Shown in pieces: positions 9,207 to 17,398 of a DNA stretch of 64,000 nucleotides. Under the pieces are notes generated by a model. The model saw nothing but the letters and a program-made list of their open reading frames with translations. It did no database searches and was not told the DNA's origin. The position numbers were made by a program, and so were the translations under genes. Where the stretch lies: positions 62,001 through 126,000 of the forward strand of contig CABUPO010000007.1 in the NCBI GenBank assembly GCA_902493385.1, read 5' to 3'. Origin of the DNA: an uncultured Lachnospiraceae bacterium (GTDB lineage Bacteria; Bacillota; Clostridia; Lachnospirales; Lachnospiraceae). Each line of letters opens with the position of its first letter. Position 1 is the first letter of the stretch.

Positions 9207-10391
9207 ATGATGTACAGAGCATTTTTGATTAAATATTCGGAGATAGGAATTAAAGGCAAGAACAGATATCTGTTTGAAGACGCGTTGTGTAAAAATATAA
9301 GAGAAGCGCTTGAACCATGCGAAGGCGATTTTTATGTATCAAAAGAACAGGGAAGAATATATATCGAGGCATTATCAGATTATGACTATGATGAAACGGT
9401 AACGTCGTTATCAAGGGTATTTGGAATTGCTGCAATATGTCCTGTTATGCTGTTGGATAATAAGGAGTGGGATAATGTATGCGAAGCGTGCATAAAGCAT
9501 GTTTCAGACCGTTATGACGATAAGAATTTTACATTTAAGGTTGAGGCAAAGCGCGCAGACAAGAATTATAAGTATACTTCGCCTGAGATAGGAATGCATA
9601 TGGGAGCGGCGCTGCTTGAGAAGTTTCCTGAGATGAAGGTAGACGTCCATAACCCGTTAGTGCGTATAACTATCGAGATTAGGAAAAAGGCATATATATA
9701 TTCGGAAAGCATTAAAGGTTTAGGCGGTATGCCAATAGGAACAAGCGGAAAGGCAATGCTTTTGTTATCAGGAGGAATAGACAGTCCTGTAGCAGGGTAT
9801 ATGATAGCAAAAAGAGGCGTAAAGCTTGAAGCGGTATATTTCCATGCGCCGCCATATACAAGCGAAAGGGCGAAGAAAAAGGTAGTTGACCTTGCGAAGC
9901 TTATGGCAAAATATACGGGAAGCTTTAAGCTTCATGTAATTAATTTTACTGAGATTCAGATGGCGATATATGAAAAATGCCCGCATGATGAGCTTACAAT
10001 TATTATGAGAAGATATATGATGCGTATAGCTGAGAAGCTGGCGGAAGAATCAGGTTGTCTTGGACTTATTACAGGTGAAAGTATCGGACAGGTTGCAAGC
10101 CAGACTATGCAAAGCCTTAACTGTACTAACGAAGTATGTACGCTTCCTGTATACAGACCGCTTATCGCATTTGATAAGCAGGATATAGTAGAGATATCCC
10201 AAAAGATTGATACCTTTGAGACGTCGATACTTCCATATGAGGACTGCTGTACTATATTTGTTGCAAAACATCCTGTTACAAAGCCGGATGCGCAGGTGAT
10301 CAGAAGGTCGGAAAAAAAGCTTTCCGGGGTTATAGACGGTATGCTTAATACGGCGTATGAAACTGATGAAATTATAGAGGTTTTGCCATAA
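9207..10391 (+). CDS. thiI: tRNA 4-thiouridine synthase ThiI
   Basis: ThiI adenylates U8 of tRNA and transfers sulfur to it; it also acts in thiazole synthesis. The 394-residue protein has a ferredoxin-like N-domain, a THUMP domain (through about residue 165) and a PP-loop ATPase domain with SGGIDS at 188-193. It ends without the C-terminal rhodanese domain of enterobacterial ThiI, as in Bacilli and Clostridia. Two adjacent ATGs (9207 and 9210) follow AGAAAGGTGAT; either could be used. It is translationally close to the upstream desulfurase gene and ends just before a strong bidirectional hairpin. Confidence 0.95.
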   Translation: MMYRAFLIKYSEIGIKGKNRYLFEDALCKNIREALEPCEGDFYVSKEQGRIYIEALSDYDYDETVTSLSRVFGIAAICPVMLLDNKEWDNVCEACIKHVSDRYDDKNFTFKVEAKRADKNYKYTSPEIGMHMGAALLEKFPEMKVDVHNPLVRITIEIRKKAYIYSESIKGLGGMPIGTSGKAMLLLSGGIDSPVAGYMIAKRGVKLEAVYFHAPPYTSERAKKKVVDLAKLMAKYTGSFKLHVINFTEIQMAIYEKCPHDELTIIMRRYMMRIAEKLAEESGCLGLITGESIGQVASQTMQSLNCTNEVCTLPVYRPLIAFDKQDIVEISQKIDTFETSILPYEDCCTIFVAKHPVTKPDAQVIRRSEKKLSGVIDGMLNTAYETDEIIEVLP

Positions 10392-10402
10392 AGCAAAATC
10401 AA

Positions 10403-10460
10403 AAGGAGGTTAGTATCAGGCAGTTGATTATGTAATCATTAAGGCCTGTATAACCCCCTT
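10403..10460. terminator. convergent bidirectional terminator hairpin
   Basis: A long nested inverted repeat: AAGGAGGTTA (10403-10412) with TAACCCCCTT (10451-10460, one mismatch), TATCAGGC (10414-10421) with GCCTG (10444-10448) plus TATA, and a core of TGATTA / TAATCA (10425-10438). It lies between thiI (+) and the HPr-like gene (-). On the minus strand it is followed by TTTTGATTTT, so termination is clearest in that direction. Note that the left arm resembles an RBS (AAAGGAGG) but no gene follows. Confidence 0.7.
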
Positions 10461-10494
10461 CAGTGTTTTGTCTTATGAATTGTTACAAATATGA

Positions 10495-10728
10495 TTATTT
10501 GACGATATACGGCTCAAGCATCTGCATTACAGCGTCAATGTTATCTTCACTGTGGATGCTCAGATCGATATCTTTTGAAAGATCAAGGCTGAATATACCC
10601 ATGATTGATTTTGCATCAATGACGTATCTACCTGAGATCAGATCAAAATCACAATCAAATTTGGTAACATCATTAACAAATGATTTCACCTTGTCGATAG
10701 AGTTTAGAGAAATCTTAACAGTAGTCAT
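10495..10728 (-). CDS. HPr-like protein lacking the phosphorylated histidine
   Basis: This is a 77-residue protein with the HPr fold: an N-terminal strand TVKISLNSIDKVKSFVNDV, then VIDAKSIMGIFSLDLSKDID, which matches the Ser46 region of HPr, and a C-terminal helix ending MLEPYIVK. Where HPr has the GLHARPA segment with the active His15, this protein has NSIDKVKSF, so it cannot take phosphate from enzyme I. The serine of the KSIMGI motif is kept. It is a single-gene unit with its own promoter and AGGAGG RBS. A regulatory rather than transport role is likely (inference); similar His-less HPr paralogues are seen in Clostridia. Confidence 0.8.
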   Translation of the reverse strand: MTTVKISLNSIDKVKSFVNDVTKFDCDFDLISGRYVIDAKSIMGIFSLDLSKDIDLSIHSEDNIDAVMQMLEPYIVK

Positions 10729-10766
10729 AGTAATTACCTCCTATAGATTATTTTTACTGTTCATCT

Positions 10767-10797
10767 ATTATAGTAGCATAAGAGGTTTAAAAGTCAA
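10767..10797 (-). promoter_or_regulatory. promoter of the HPr-like gene
   Basis: Read on the minus strand, TTGACT (10797-10792) and a perfect TATAAT (10772-10767) are separated by 19 bases, with AGGAGG and the ATG at 10728 about 40 bases further on. The spacer is slightly long. Confidence 0.55.
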
Positions 10798-10834
10798 TAA
10801 ATTTTTGATATAAATTAAGTTGGTGTTATGTAAA

Positions 10835-12181
10835 ATGATAGTAAAAGAACGACAAAGAGCGGCCTTTTTTACGCTTGGATGTAAAGTAAATCAGTATGAA
10901 ACTGCAAAGCTTACAGACCAGTTTTATAAAAATGGATTTGATATAGTAGATTATGATTCTGAGGCCGATATTTATATTGTAAACACATGTACCGTTACGT
11001 CCATTGCCGACAGAAAATCAAGAAAAATGCTTCACAGGGCTAAAAGGCTTAATAGTGAAGCGGTAGTTGCCGCTATGGGATGCTTTGCGGAAGCGGAGCG
11101 TGAAAAGCTGCTTGCCGATACGGACATAGATATAATTATCGGAAACGCTGAAAAAGAACATGCTTATGACATAATTACAGATTATCTTGGCAGGAAAGAT
11201 ACTAAAGCATGTAAAAAGGATGAATGCTGTTCATATGAGCCGTTTGTATTTAATGAACATGTCAGGGCTTATGTTAAAGTGCAGGACGGCTGTAACCAGT
11301 TTTGTACGTATTGCAAGATACCTTATGTGAGAGGGCGTCTTAAAAGCAGGGATATTTCAGACATATGTAAAGAGATAGAGGCGCTTGCAGCCGCCGGTTT
11401 TATGGAAGTTGTACTTACCGGAATACATCTTTCGTCATTTGGAGTAGATAAGACTGATAAGAAAAACTTTACAGAGCTTAAGGGCGAACCTCTTTACGAG
11501 CTTATAGAGTCAGTATCGCGTATATCAGGAATTAAGAGAATAAGGCTGGGTTCGCTCGAGCCAAGGATTATTACCGGTGAATTTATTCAAAAACTTTCAG
11601 GGATAGAAAAGCTGTGCCCGCATTTTCATCTTTCGCTGCAGAGCGGATGTGATGAAACTCTTGCAAGAATGAACAGAAAATATAATACCTGCGAATATTC
11701 TGAGGCAGTAAGAATTTTAAGGAAATATTATGACAGCCCGTCCATAACTACAGATGTTATATGCGGATTTCCGGGTGAAACAGATGAGGAATTTAATAAA
11801 AGTCTTAATTTTGTAAAGGACATAAAATTCTCTATGATACATGTGTTTAAATATTCAAGAAGAGCCGGCACTAAAGCATGCGATATGCCTGAACAGGTGG
11901 ATGAAGCTGTTAAAAACCACAGAAGCAGTATAATGCTTGATGCGGCGGATAAGCTTACGGCCTCGTATGCTGAGGGCTTTACAGGAAGTGTACAGAACTG
12001 CCTTGTTGAAGAGACTGTAACGATAAACGGGAAATTATATTATATCGGGCATAATGAGCGTTATATGAAGCTTGCGTTTGAGGCTGAAAATATTAACGGG
12101 GATATAATTAATACTATTGTTCAGGTAATACCTGAACAATATGAGGGTGATGAAGTGCTTTTGTGCGTCTGCGCCAGGTGA
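10835..12181 (+). CDS. mtaB: tRNA t6A37 methylthiotransferase MtaB
   Basis: MtaB is a radical-SAM methylthiotransferase that turns t6A37 into ms2t6A37 in ANN-decoding tRNAs. The 448-residue protein has the N-terminal UPF0004 domain (FFTLGCKVNQYETAKL, NTCTVTSIADRKSR, AMGCFAEAE) carrying three cysteines for one [4Fe-4S] cluster, the radical-SAM motif CNQFCTYCK (C153, C157, C160) for the second, and a C-terminal TRAM-like RNA-binding region. The FTLGCKVNQ signature points to MtaB rather than MiaB. The RBS before ATG 10835 is weak; an upstream TTG at 10820 is the alternative start. Confidence 0.94.
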   Translation: MIVKERQRAAFFTLGCKVNQYETAKLTDQFYKNGFDIVDYDSEADIYIVNTCTVTSIADRKSRKMLHRAKRLNSEAVVAAMGCFAEAEREKLLADTDIDIIIGNAEKEHAYDIITDYLGRKDTKACKKDECCSYEPFVFNEHVRAYVKVQDGCNQFCTYCKIPYVRGRLKSRDISDICKEIEALAAAGFMEVVLTGIHLSSFGVDKTDKKNFTELKGEPLYELIESVSRISGIKRIRLGSLEPRIITGEFIQKLSGIEKLCPHFHLSLQSGCDETLARMNRKYNTCEYSEAVRILRKYYDSPSITTDVICGFPGETDEEFNKSLNFVKDIKFSMIHVFKYSRRAGTKACDMPEQVDEAVKNHRSSIMLDAADKLTASYAEGFTGSVQNCLVEETVTINGKLYYIGHNERYMKLAFEAENINGDIINTIVQVIPEQYEGDEVLLCVCAR

Positions 12182-12207
12182 TGAAGGCGGCGGCATTAAA
12201 AATTATC

Positions 12208-12241
12208 TTGCTTATTTTAGCTCTATATATTAATATATAAT
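12208..12241 (+). promoter_or_regulatory. promoter of the ireB-ruvX cluster
   Basis: TTGCTT (12208-12213) and TAATAT (12231-12236) are 17 bases apart, and a perfect TATAAT overlaps at 12236-12241. It precedes the ireB GTG start by about 35 bases. Confidence 0.5.
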
Positions 12242-12275
12242 ACAGAAAAATGCGCGTGATAAGGGAGTGATAGTT

Positions 12276-12542
12276 GTGCAGGAGATTACCAATACGCAGT
12301 TTTTTAAAGTACAGAAGGATCAGGAATATCAGGTGACGGATGTAATTGCCTCTGTATATGAAGCGCTTATGGAAAAAGGCTATAATCCTGTAAGTCAGAT
12401 TGTCGGATATGTTATGTCAGGGGACCCAACTTATATTACAAGCCATAATGGGGCAAGAAGCCTTATTATGCGTGTGGAACGTGATGAGATAATAGAAGTT
12501 CTCCTTGAAGAATATATTAAGAATACTTTGAAAAAAAAGTAG
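12276..12542 (+). CDS. ireB: IreB family regulatory phosphoprotein (DUF965)
   Basis: This small (88-residue) conserved Firmicutes protein corresponds to Bacillus YrzL and Enterococcus IreB. In Enterococcus, IreB is a target of the Ser/Thr kinase IreK and dampens intrinsic cephalosporin resistance. The conserved helical blocks VYEALMEKGYNPVSQIVGY, SGDPTYITSHNGARSLI and EIIEVLLEEYI are all visible, as is the N-terminal NTQFFKV segment that carries the phosphosites in Enterococcus. The GTG at 12276 is chosen because AAGGGAGTGA is placed correctly for it. The ireB-ruvX-DUF1292 order is strongly conserved in Firmicutes. Confidence 0.93.
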   Translation: MQEITNTQFFKVQKDQEYQVTDVIASVYEALMEKGYNPVSQIVGYVMSGDPTYITSHNGARSLIMRVERDEIIEVLLEEYIKNTLKKK

Positions 12543-12567
12543 CGGCGGATATGGATTGGAGATTGGC

Positions 12568-13008
12568 ATGAGAGTACTGGGGCTTGATTACGGAACTAAA
12601 ACTGTTGGCGTTGCACTTAGCGATGAGCTTGGTATAACGGCGCAGCCTTTTGATACTATATGCAGGGACAGGGAGAATAAGCTCAGACAGACTCTTTCAA
12701 GGATTCAGGAGATTTGTGCGGAATACATGGTTAAGGATATCGTTCTTGGATATCCTAAGAATATGGATAATTCTGTAGGTGAACAGGCTAAAAAAACCGA
12801 AGAGTTTGCAAAGCAGTTGCAAAGGCGAACCGGACTTAACGTTATATTATGGGATGAACGGCTTACATCTGTGTCTGCGAACAGGGTGCTTGATGAAGGT
12901 GAAGTAAAGGGCAGGAAGGAGCGTAAAAAGGTTATTGACAAGCTTGCTGCCGCAATAATTTTAGAAAGCTATCTGGGCAGTATCAGAGGAACAGACGGAG
13001 GATTATAA
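12568..13008 (+). CDS. yqgF: Holliday junction resolvase-like protein / pre-16S rRNA nuclease YqgF
   Basis: This RNase H-fold protein of 146 residues starts MRVLGLDYGTKTVGVALSDE, the signature metal-binding strand of the YqgF/RuvX family. Further blocks are IVLGYPKNMDNSVGEQ, LWDERLTSVSA and the C-terminal IDKLAAAIILESYL with an acidic residue. In E. coli YqgF finishes the 5' end of 16S rRNA; a DNA resolvase role has also been proposed. GGAG is about seven bases before ATG 12568. It sits between ireB and the DUF1292 gene, with 25 and 2 base gaps. Confidence 0.93.
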   Translation: MRVLGLDYGTKTVGVALSDELGITAQPFDTICRDRENKLRQTLSRIQEICAEYMVKDIVLGYPKNMDNSVGEQAKKTEEFAKQLQRRTGLNVILWDERLTSVSANRVLDEGEVKGRKERKKVIDKLAAAIILESYLGSIRGTDGGL

Positions 13009-13010
13009 TT

Positions 13011-13271
13011 ATGGCTGAGACTATAAAAGTGTATAATGACGATGGTGAAGAAGCGGAATTCTATGTGCTTGAACAGACAAGGCTTGGAGGCACGGATTAT
13101 CTTCTTGCGGTTGAAGATATAGATGATGAAGAGATGGAAGCCTGGATATTTAAGCAGACAGGATTAGACGGAGAAGAAGTCTGCTACGAAACCATTGATG
13201 ATGAGAATGAACTTGAAGCAGTGTCAGGCATATTTGCAGAATTGCTTGATGAATGCGATTTTGAACTCTAA
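13011..13271 (+). CDS. DUF1292 protein (YrzB-like)
   Basis: This 86-residue, strongly acidic protein matches DUF1292: YNDDGEEAEFYVLEQTRLGGTDYLLAVEDIDD in the first half, followed by an acidic tail. Function is unknown across the family. It begins two bases after yqgF stops, with CGGAGG upstream, so it is translated from the same message. It has no cysteine clusters, membrane segments or signal peptide. Confidence 0.88.
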   Translation: MAETIKVYNDDGEEAEFYVLEQTRLGGTDYLLAVEDIDDEEMEAWIFKQTGLDGEEVCYETIDDENELEAVSGIFAELLDECDFEL

Positions 13272-13299
13272 ATAATAAAACTAAAAGAGAGGTGTTATT

Positions 13300-14970
13300 T
13301 TGAAAGTTAAAAATGAATCAGGAAAGTCGGTTAAAATCATTCCGCTTGGAGGACTGGAGCAGATAGGAATGAATATCACGGCTTTTGAAACTGAGTCCAG
13401 TATTATTGTTGTGGACTGTGGTTTGTCATTCCCTGATGATGAGATGTTAGGAATTGATTTGGTTATCCCTGATGTGACATATTTAAAGGATAACCGTGAT
13501 AAATTAAAAGGATTTGTTATTACCCATGGACATGAGGATCATATAGGCGCGCTGCCATATGTTTTAAAAGAGGTAAGCGCACCGATATACGCAACCAGGC
13601 TTACAATGGGAATTATAGAGAATAAGCTCAGGGAGCACGACATTGTTAATAAAGTAAGGAAAAAAGTAGTATCATACGGCCAGTATATTAATCTTGGAGA
13701 TTTCAGAATAGAATTCGTAAGAACGAATCATAGTATTGCAGATGCAACTGCGCTTTCCATTACTACGCCTGCAGGCGTTATTTTCCATACAGGGGATTTT
13801 AAAGTTGATTATACGCCTGTATTTGGTGATATGATTGACCTTCAGAGAATTGCCGAGATAGGTAAAAAAGGCGTTCTTGCTTTACTGTGTGACAGCACCA
13901 ATGTTATGAAGCCTGGGTTTACTATGTCTGAGAGAACGGTTGGACGTACATTTGACAACATATTCGAGGATTGCCGCGACAGCAGGATTATTGTTGCAAC
14001 GTTTGCTTCTAACGTAGACAGGGTACAGCAGATTATTAATTCTGCAAAAAAATATAACCGTAAGGTGGTTATAGAAGGCAGAAGCATGGTAAACATCATT
14101 TCTACAGCGATAGAGCTTGGTTATCTTTTTGTGCCTGATAATATAATTATAGACATAGAAAATATGAAAAATTACACTGACGATCAGATCGTAATTATTA
14201 CTACCGGAAGCCAGGGTGAAGCAATGGCGGCGTTGTCAAGAATGGCGGGCTCTATTCATAAAAAGCTTTATATTAAACCGGGAGATACGGTAATATTCAG
14301 TTCGACTCCTATACCGGGCAATGAAAAGTCGGTAGCCAAAGTCATTAATGAGCTTTCCCAGCTTGGAGCTAATGTTATAGTACAGGATACCCATGTGTCA
14401 GGACATGCCTGTCAGGAGGAAATCAAGCTTATTTATGCGCTTACCAAACCTAAATATGCAGTTCCGGTACACGGAGAATACAGACATCTGAAGACGCATG
14501 CCCAGATAGCAAGAGATATGGGCGTTGCAAAAGAGAACGTGTTTGTTCTGGAATCGGGAAACGTTCTTGAGCTCAGCGAAGAATGTGGAAAGATTGTAGA
14601 TACTGTAGTATCCAAGGGCGTGCTGGTGGACGGACTTGGAGTAGGCGACGTCGGTAATATCGTGCTTCGTGACAGACAGCTTTTGTCAGAAAATGGACTT
14701 ATTATCATTGTAGTAACATTAGAAAAAGGTAATAATCAGGTTCTTTGTGGTCCTGATATAGTATCGCGTGGCTTTGTGTATGTAAGAGAATCTGAGAATC
14801 TTATGGATGAGGCAAGAGAGGTTGTTGAGATTGCGATTGACAGGTGTTTAAGGAAAAATATTACGGACTGGGGAAAGATTAAGGTTGAGATAAGAGATAC
14901 GCTTGGAGATTTCATACGTAAAAAGACTAAGCGTAATCCAATGATACTTCCGATTATTATGGAGTGTTAA
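13300..14970 (+). CDS. rnj: ribonuclease J
   Basis: RNase J is a metallo-beta-lactamase/beta-CASP nuclease with endonuclease and 5'-3' exonuclease activity, central to mRNA decay and 16S maturation in Firmicutes. The 556-residue protein has the metal motif HGHEDH (H76-H81), FRTNHSIADA-like His/Asp residues, GDFKVD, CDSTN, the beta-CASP blocks and VHGEYRHLKTHAQIA, plus a C-terminal domain. It starts at TTG 13300 after AGAGAGGTG. In Bacillus the ireB-yrzB cluster runs straight into mltG; here rnj is inserted between DUF1292 and the mltG-like gene. Confidence 0.95.
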   Translation: MKVKNESGKSVKIIPLGGLEQIGMNITAFETESSIIVVDCGLSFPDDEMLGIDLVIPDVTYLKDNRDKLKGFVITHGHEDHIGALPYVLKEVSAPIYATRLTMGIIENKLREHDIVNKVRKKVVSYGQYINLGDFRIEFVRTNHSIADATALSITTPAGVIFHTGDFKVDYTPVFGDMIDLQRIAEIGKKGVLALLCDSTNVMKPGFTMSERTVGRTFDNIFEDCRDSRIIVATFASNVDRVQQIINSAKKYNRKVVIEGRSMVNIISTAIELGYLFVPDNIIIDIENMKNYTDDQIVIITTGSQGEAMAALSRMAGSIHKKLYIKPGDTVIFSSTPIPGNEKSVAKVINELSQLGANVIVQDTHVSGHACQEEIKLIYALTKPKYAVPVHGEYRHLKTHAQIARDMGVAKENVFVLESGNVLELSEECGKIVDTVVSKGVLVDGLGVGDVGNIVLRDRQLLSENGLIIIVVTLEKGNNQVLCGPDIVSRGFVYVRESENLMDEAREVVEIAIDRCLRKNITDWGKIKVEIRDTLGDFIRKKTKRNPMILPIIMEC

Positions 14971-14998
14971 TAACTGGTTAGTAAACGGGGGAAATAAT

Positions 14999-15418
14999 AT
15001 GTCACAGAAAGCAGTAAGTTCGGCAGCAGCATTGAAATCAGTAAGAATTGTGTTGGGAATAATACTAAGTGTTATTTTTTATGTGCTTGTTATTATATTC
15101 ATATCCAGATTCTGCAGGAGCGTTTATGATTTTGGATATCAGATATTTGGCAATGTATCTGTTACTGACGCTCCCGGAACGGATATTGATTTTACGATAA
15201 AAGAGTCGGAATCAACTATGTCTGTTGCAGCAAAGCTGGAATACAATAAGCTTGTAGTAAACAAATATTCATTTTATATACGCGCCCAGCTTAGCGCGTC
15301 AGGAGAGGGAAGTCCTATACTTCCAGGAACCTATGAGCTTAATACAAGTATGAATTATGATGAAATACTTTCTGTGATTACTGATTATGGACAGAATACC
15401 AATCAGGATGGAGAATAA
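14999..15418 (+). CDS. short MltG-like membrane protein without catalytic domain
   Basis: This 139-residue protein has one transmembrane segment (about residues 19-40, VRIVLGIILSVIFYVLVIIF). An extracellular domain resembles the first, LysM-like part of the endolytic transglycosylase MltG (DIDFTIKESESTMSVAAKLEYNKLV, then LPGTYELNTSMNYDEIL). Full-length MltG is about 330 or more residues and carries the catalytic Glu further on; that half is absent here and the frame ends cleanly at TAA. Position (between rnj and trmR, where Bacillus has mltG) supports the relationship. It probably binds glycan or a partner rather than cleaving (inference). Confidence 0.72.
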   Translation: MSQKAVSSAAALKSVRIVLGIILSVIFYVLVIIFISRFCRSVYDFGYQIFGNVSVTDAPGTDIDFTIKESESTMSVAAKLEYNKLVVNKYSFYIRAQLSASGEGSPILPGTYELNTSMNYDEILSVITDYGQNTNQDGE

Positions 15419-16116
15419 TGAAGTATAAGTATAATGGAAGCATAATGGATGAGAGAATGGAAGTATTCCTCGAGATGTTTTCCTCTCATCCATGCGGATA
15501 TCTTAATGAAATAGCCTGTAAAGCTGCGGATGAGCATGTTCCCGTTATAAGAAAACAGACCGGAGAACTGCTTGTATTCCTTCTTAAAGCATTTAATGTG
15601 AAAAATGTGCTTGAGATAGGTACAGCTACAGGTTATTCTGCTTTATATATGGCAAACGGCAAGTCTGACATATATATTGATACAATTGAAAAAGTAGATT
15701 ACAGGGCCTGCGAGGCAAAAGATAATGTTAAAAAATATGCTTTGGACGGGCGTATTAATGTTGTATGCGGCGATGCTCTTTCGATACTTCCCAGTCTTAT
15801 TTCACAGGGAAAATATTATGATATGGTTTTTATGGATGCTGCAAAAGGACAGTATGCCAGATTTGCCGAATATGCATACATGCTTTTAAGACCGGGTGGA
15901 ATAATGGTTACTGATAACGTCATGCAGGAAGGTGAAATACTGGAATCAAGGTACGCAGTAGTACGCCGCAACCGTACTATACATACGAGAATGAGAGAAT
16001 ATTTATATGATATTACTCACTCCGAGCGATGGAACAGCATAGTGCTTCCTGTAGGCGACGGAGTTGTTATAAGTATCAGACAGGACAAAGAAAAGGTGGA
16101 AAACGATGATAAATGA
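15418..16116 (+). CDS. trmR: O-methyltransferase, probable tRNA 5-hydroxyuridine methyltransferase TrmR
   Basis: This is a class I SAM-dependent O-methyltransferase of 232 residues: VLEIGTATGYSALYMA (SAM loop), TIEKVDYRACEA, VVCGDALSILP, YDMVFMDAAKGQY and VTDNVMQEGE. It matches the YrrM/TrmR family that converts ho5U34 to mo5U34 in tRNA. The ATG overlaps the preceding stop (TAATG) and the next gene overlaps its 3' end by 11 bases, so the three are tightly coupled. The U32 peptidase-family gene that follows is the ho5U-forming partner in Bacillus, which supports the assignment. Confidence 0.87.
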   Translation: MKYKYNGSIMDERMEVFLEMFSSHPCGYLNEIACKAADEHVPVIRKQTGELLVFLLKAFNVKNVLEIGTATGYSALYMANGKSDIYIDTIEKVDYRACEAKDNVKKYALDGRINVVCGDALSILPSLISQGKYYDMVFMDAAKGQYARFAEYAYMLLRPGGIMVTDNVMQEGEILESRYAVVRRNRTIHTRMREYLYDITHSERWNSIVLPVGDGVVISIRQDKEKVENDDK

Positions 16117-17338
16117 TAAGAAACCTGAGCTTCTTATGCCGGCGGGTAATCTTGAAGTTCTTAAGACGGCAGTTATGTTTGGGGCTGACGCCGTATATAT
16201 CGGCGGAGACATGTATGGTCTTCGTGCAAAAGCGCATAATTTTTCTGTTCGTGAAATGGCAGAGGGAATTGATTTTGCACACAGACATGGAAAAAAGGTG
16301 TATGTGACTGCCAATATTACCGCACATAACGATGATCTTTACGGTGTAAGAGAATATTTTAAGGAGCTTTCAGAGATAAAACCGGATGCGCTTATTATAT
16401 CGGATCCGGGTGTGTTTATGGCCGCAAAAGAAATATGCCCTGATATAGAAGTTCATATAAGCACTCAAAGCAACAATGTTAATTACGACACTTTTAGATT
16501 TTGGCATAAGCAGGGAGCGAAAAGAGTAGTAACCGCAAGAGAGCTTTCAATAAAAGAAATAGCTGAAATCCGTAAAAATATACCGGACGACCTTGAAATT
16601 GAAACATTTATACATGGAGCGATGTGTATATCATATTCAGGAAGGTGCCTGCTCAGCAACTATTTTACAGGAAGAGACGCCAATCTTGGAGCCTGCACTC
16701 ATCCGTGCCGCTGGAAATATTATATTATGGAAGAAAAAAGACCGGGCGAATATCTGCCGGTTGAAGAGAATGAGCGAGGAACATATATATTTAACTCAAA
16801 GGATTTGTGCATGATTGAGCATATACCTGATTTATGCGAGGCGGGAATAGACAGCTTTAAGATAGAAGGCCGTATGAAAACGGCGCTGTATGTTGCGAAT
16901 GCGGCGCGCATATACAGGATGGCAATAGATGATTATTATATGGACGCTTCGGTTTATAAAGAAAAAATACCATACTATAAAGAAGAGCTTGAAAAAGGAA
17001 CTTACAGGCAGTTCACTACCGGATTTTTCTATGGAAAACCGACGCACGAGACCCAGATATACGACTCCAACACATACGTTAAGAATTATATATATCTTGG
17101 AACAATAAAGTCAGTAAATGAAAACGGTCTGTATGGATTTGAGCAGAAAAATAAGTTCTCGCAGGGAGATTCCATTGAAGTTATGAGATGCGACGGCACG
17201 GTGCATAACGTTACTGTACGGAAAATGACGGATGATACCGGAAATGAGATAGAGTCTTGTCCGCACCCAGGCCAGATGATATATATTGATGCTGGCATAG
17301 AGCTTCATGAGTACGATATGCTGAGGAAAATTAATTAA
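16106..17338 (+). CDS. U32 peptidase family tRNA 5-hydroxylation protein (TrhP/YrrO-like)
   Basis: The 410-residue protein begins PELLMPAGNLEVLKTAVMFG, a TIM-barrel start typical of U32. It carries the signature EIETFIHGAMCISYSGRCLL and four clustered cysteines (GAMC, GRC, GAC, HPC) of the kind that bind an Fe-S cluster in this family. In E. coli TrhP and Bacillus YrrN/YrrO, such proteins form 5-hydroxyuridine at tRNA position 34. Bacillus has two adjacent U32 genes; only one is present here. AAAGGTGG precedes ATG 16106. Older annotations call it a collagenase-like protease, which is unlikely here. Confidence 0.88.
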   Translation: MINDKKPELLMPAGNLEVLKTAVMFGADAVYIGGDMYGLRAKAHNFSVREMAEGIDFAHRHGKKVYVTANITAHNDDLYGVREYFKELSEIKPDALIISDPGVFMAAKEICPDIEVHISTQSNNVNYDTFRFWHKQGAKRVVTARELSIKEIAEIRKNIPDDLEIETFIHGAMCISYSGRCLLSNYFTGRDANLGACTHPCRWKYYIMEEKRPGEYLPVEENERGTYIFNSKDLCMIEHIPDLCEAGIDSFKIEGRMKTALYVANAARIYRMAIDDYYMDASVYKEKIPYYKEELEKGTYRQFTTGFFYGKPTHETQIYDSNTYVKNYIYLGTIKSVNENGLYGFEQKNKFSQGDSIEVMRCDGTVHNVTVRKMTDDTGNEIESCPHPGQMIYIDAGIELHEYDMLRKIN

Positions 17339-17366
17339 ACATATTCTTATGGATTCAGGCTTAACG

Positions 17367-17398
17367 CTGCGGGATTTATACGCAGTAAAATCCCGCAG
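17367..17398. repeat. 11-bp perfect inverted repeat across the 3' end of the GH13 gene
   Basis: CTGCGGGATTT (17367-17377) and AAATCCCGCAG (17388-17398) form a perfect stem with a 10-base loop. The stem contains the last codons and stop of the minus-strand GH13 gene and lies 28 bases after the U32 gene on the other strand. Neither side has a real T-run, so it may be a weak terminator or a 3'-end stabiliser for both convergent transcripts. Confidence 0.6.

Noticed and set aside
10403..10412. AAAGGAGG after thiI as the RBS of another gene.
   Set aside because: No start codon with an open frame follows; the bases are one arm of the terminator hairpin.
17367..17398. Inverted repeat as a strong intrinsic terminator.
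   Set aside because: Perfect stem but no T-run on either strand; listed only as a repeat.
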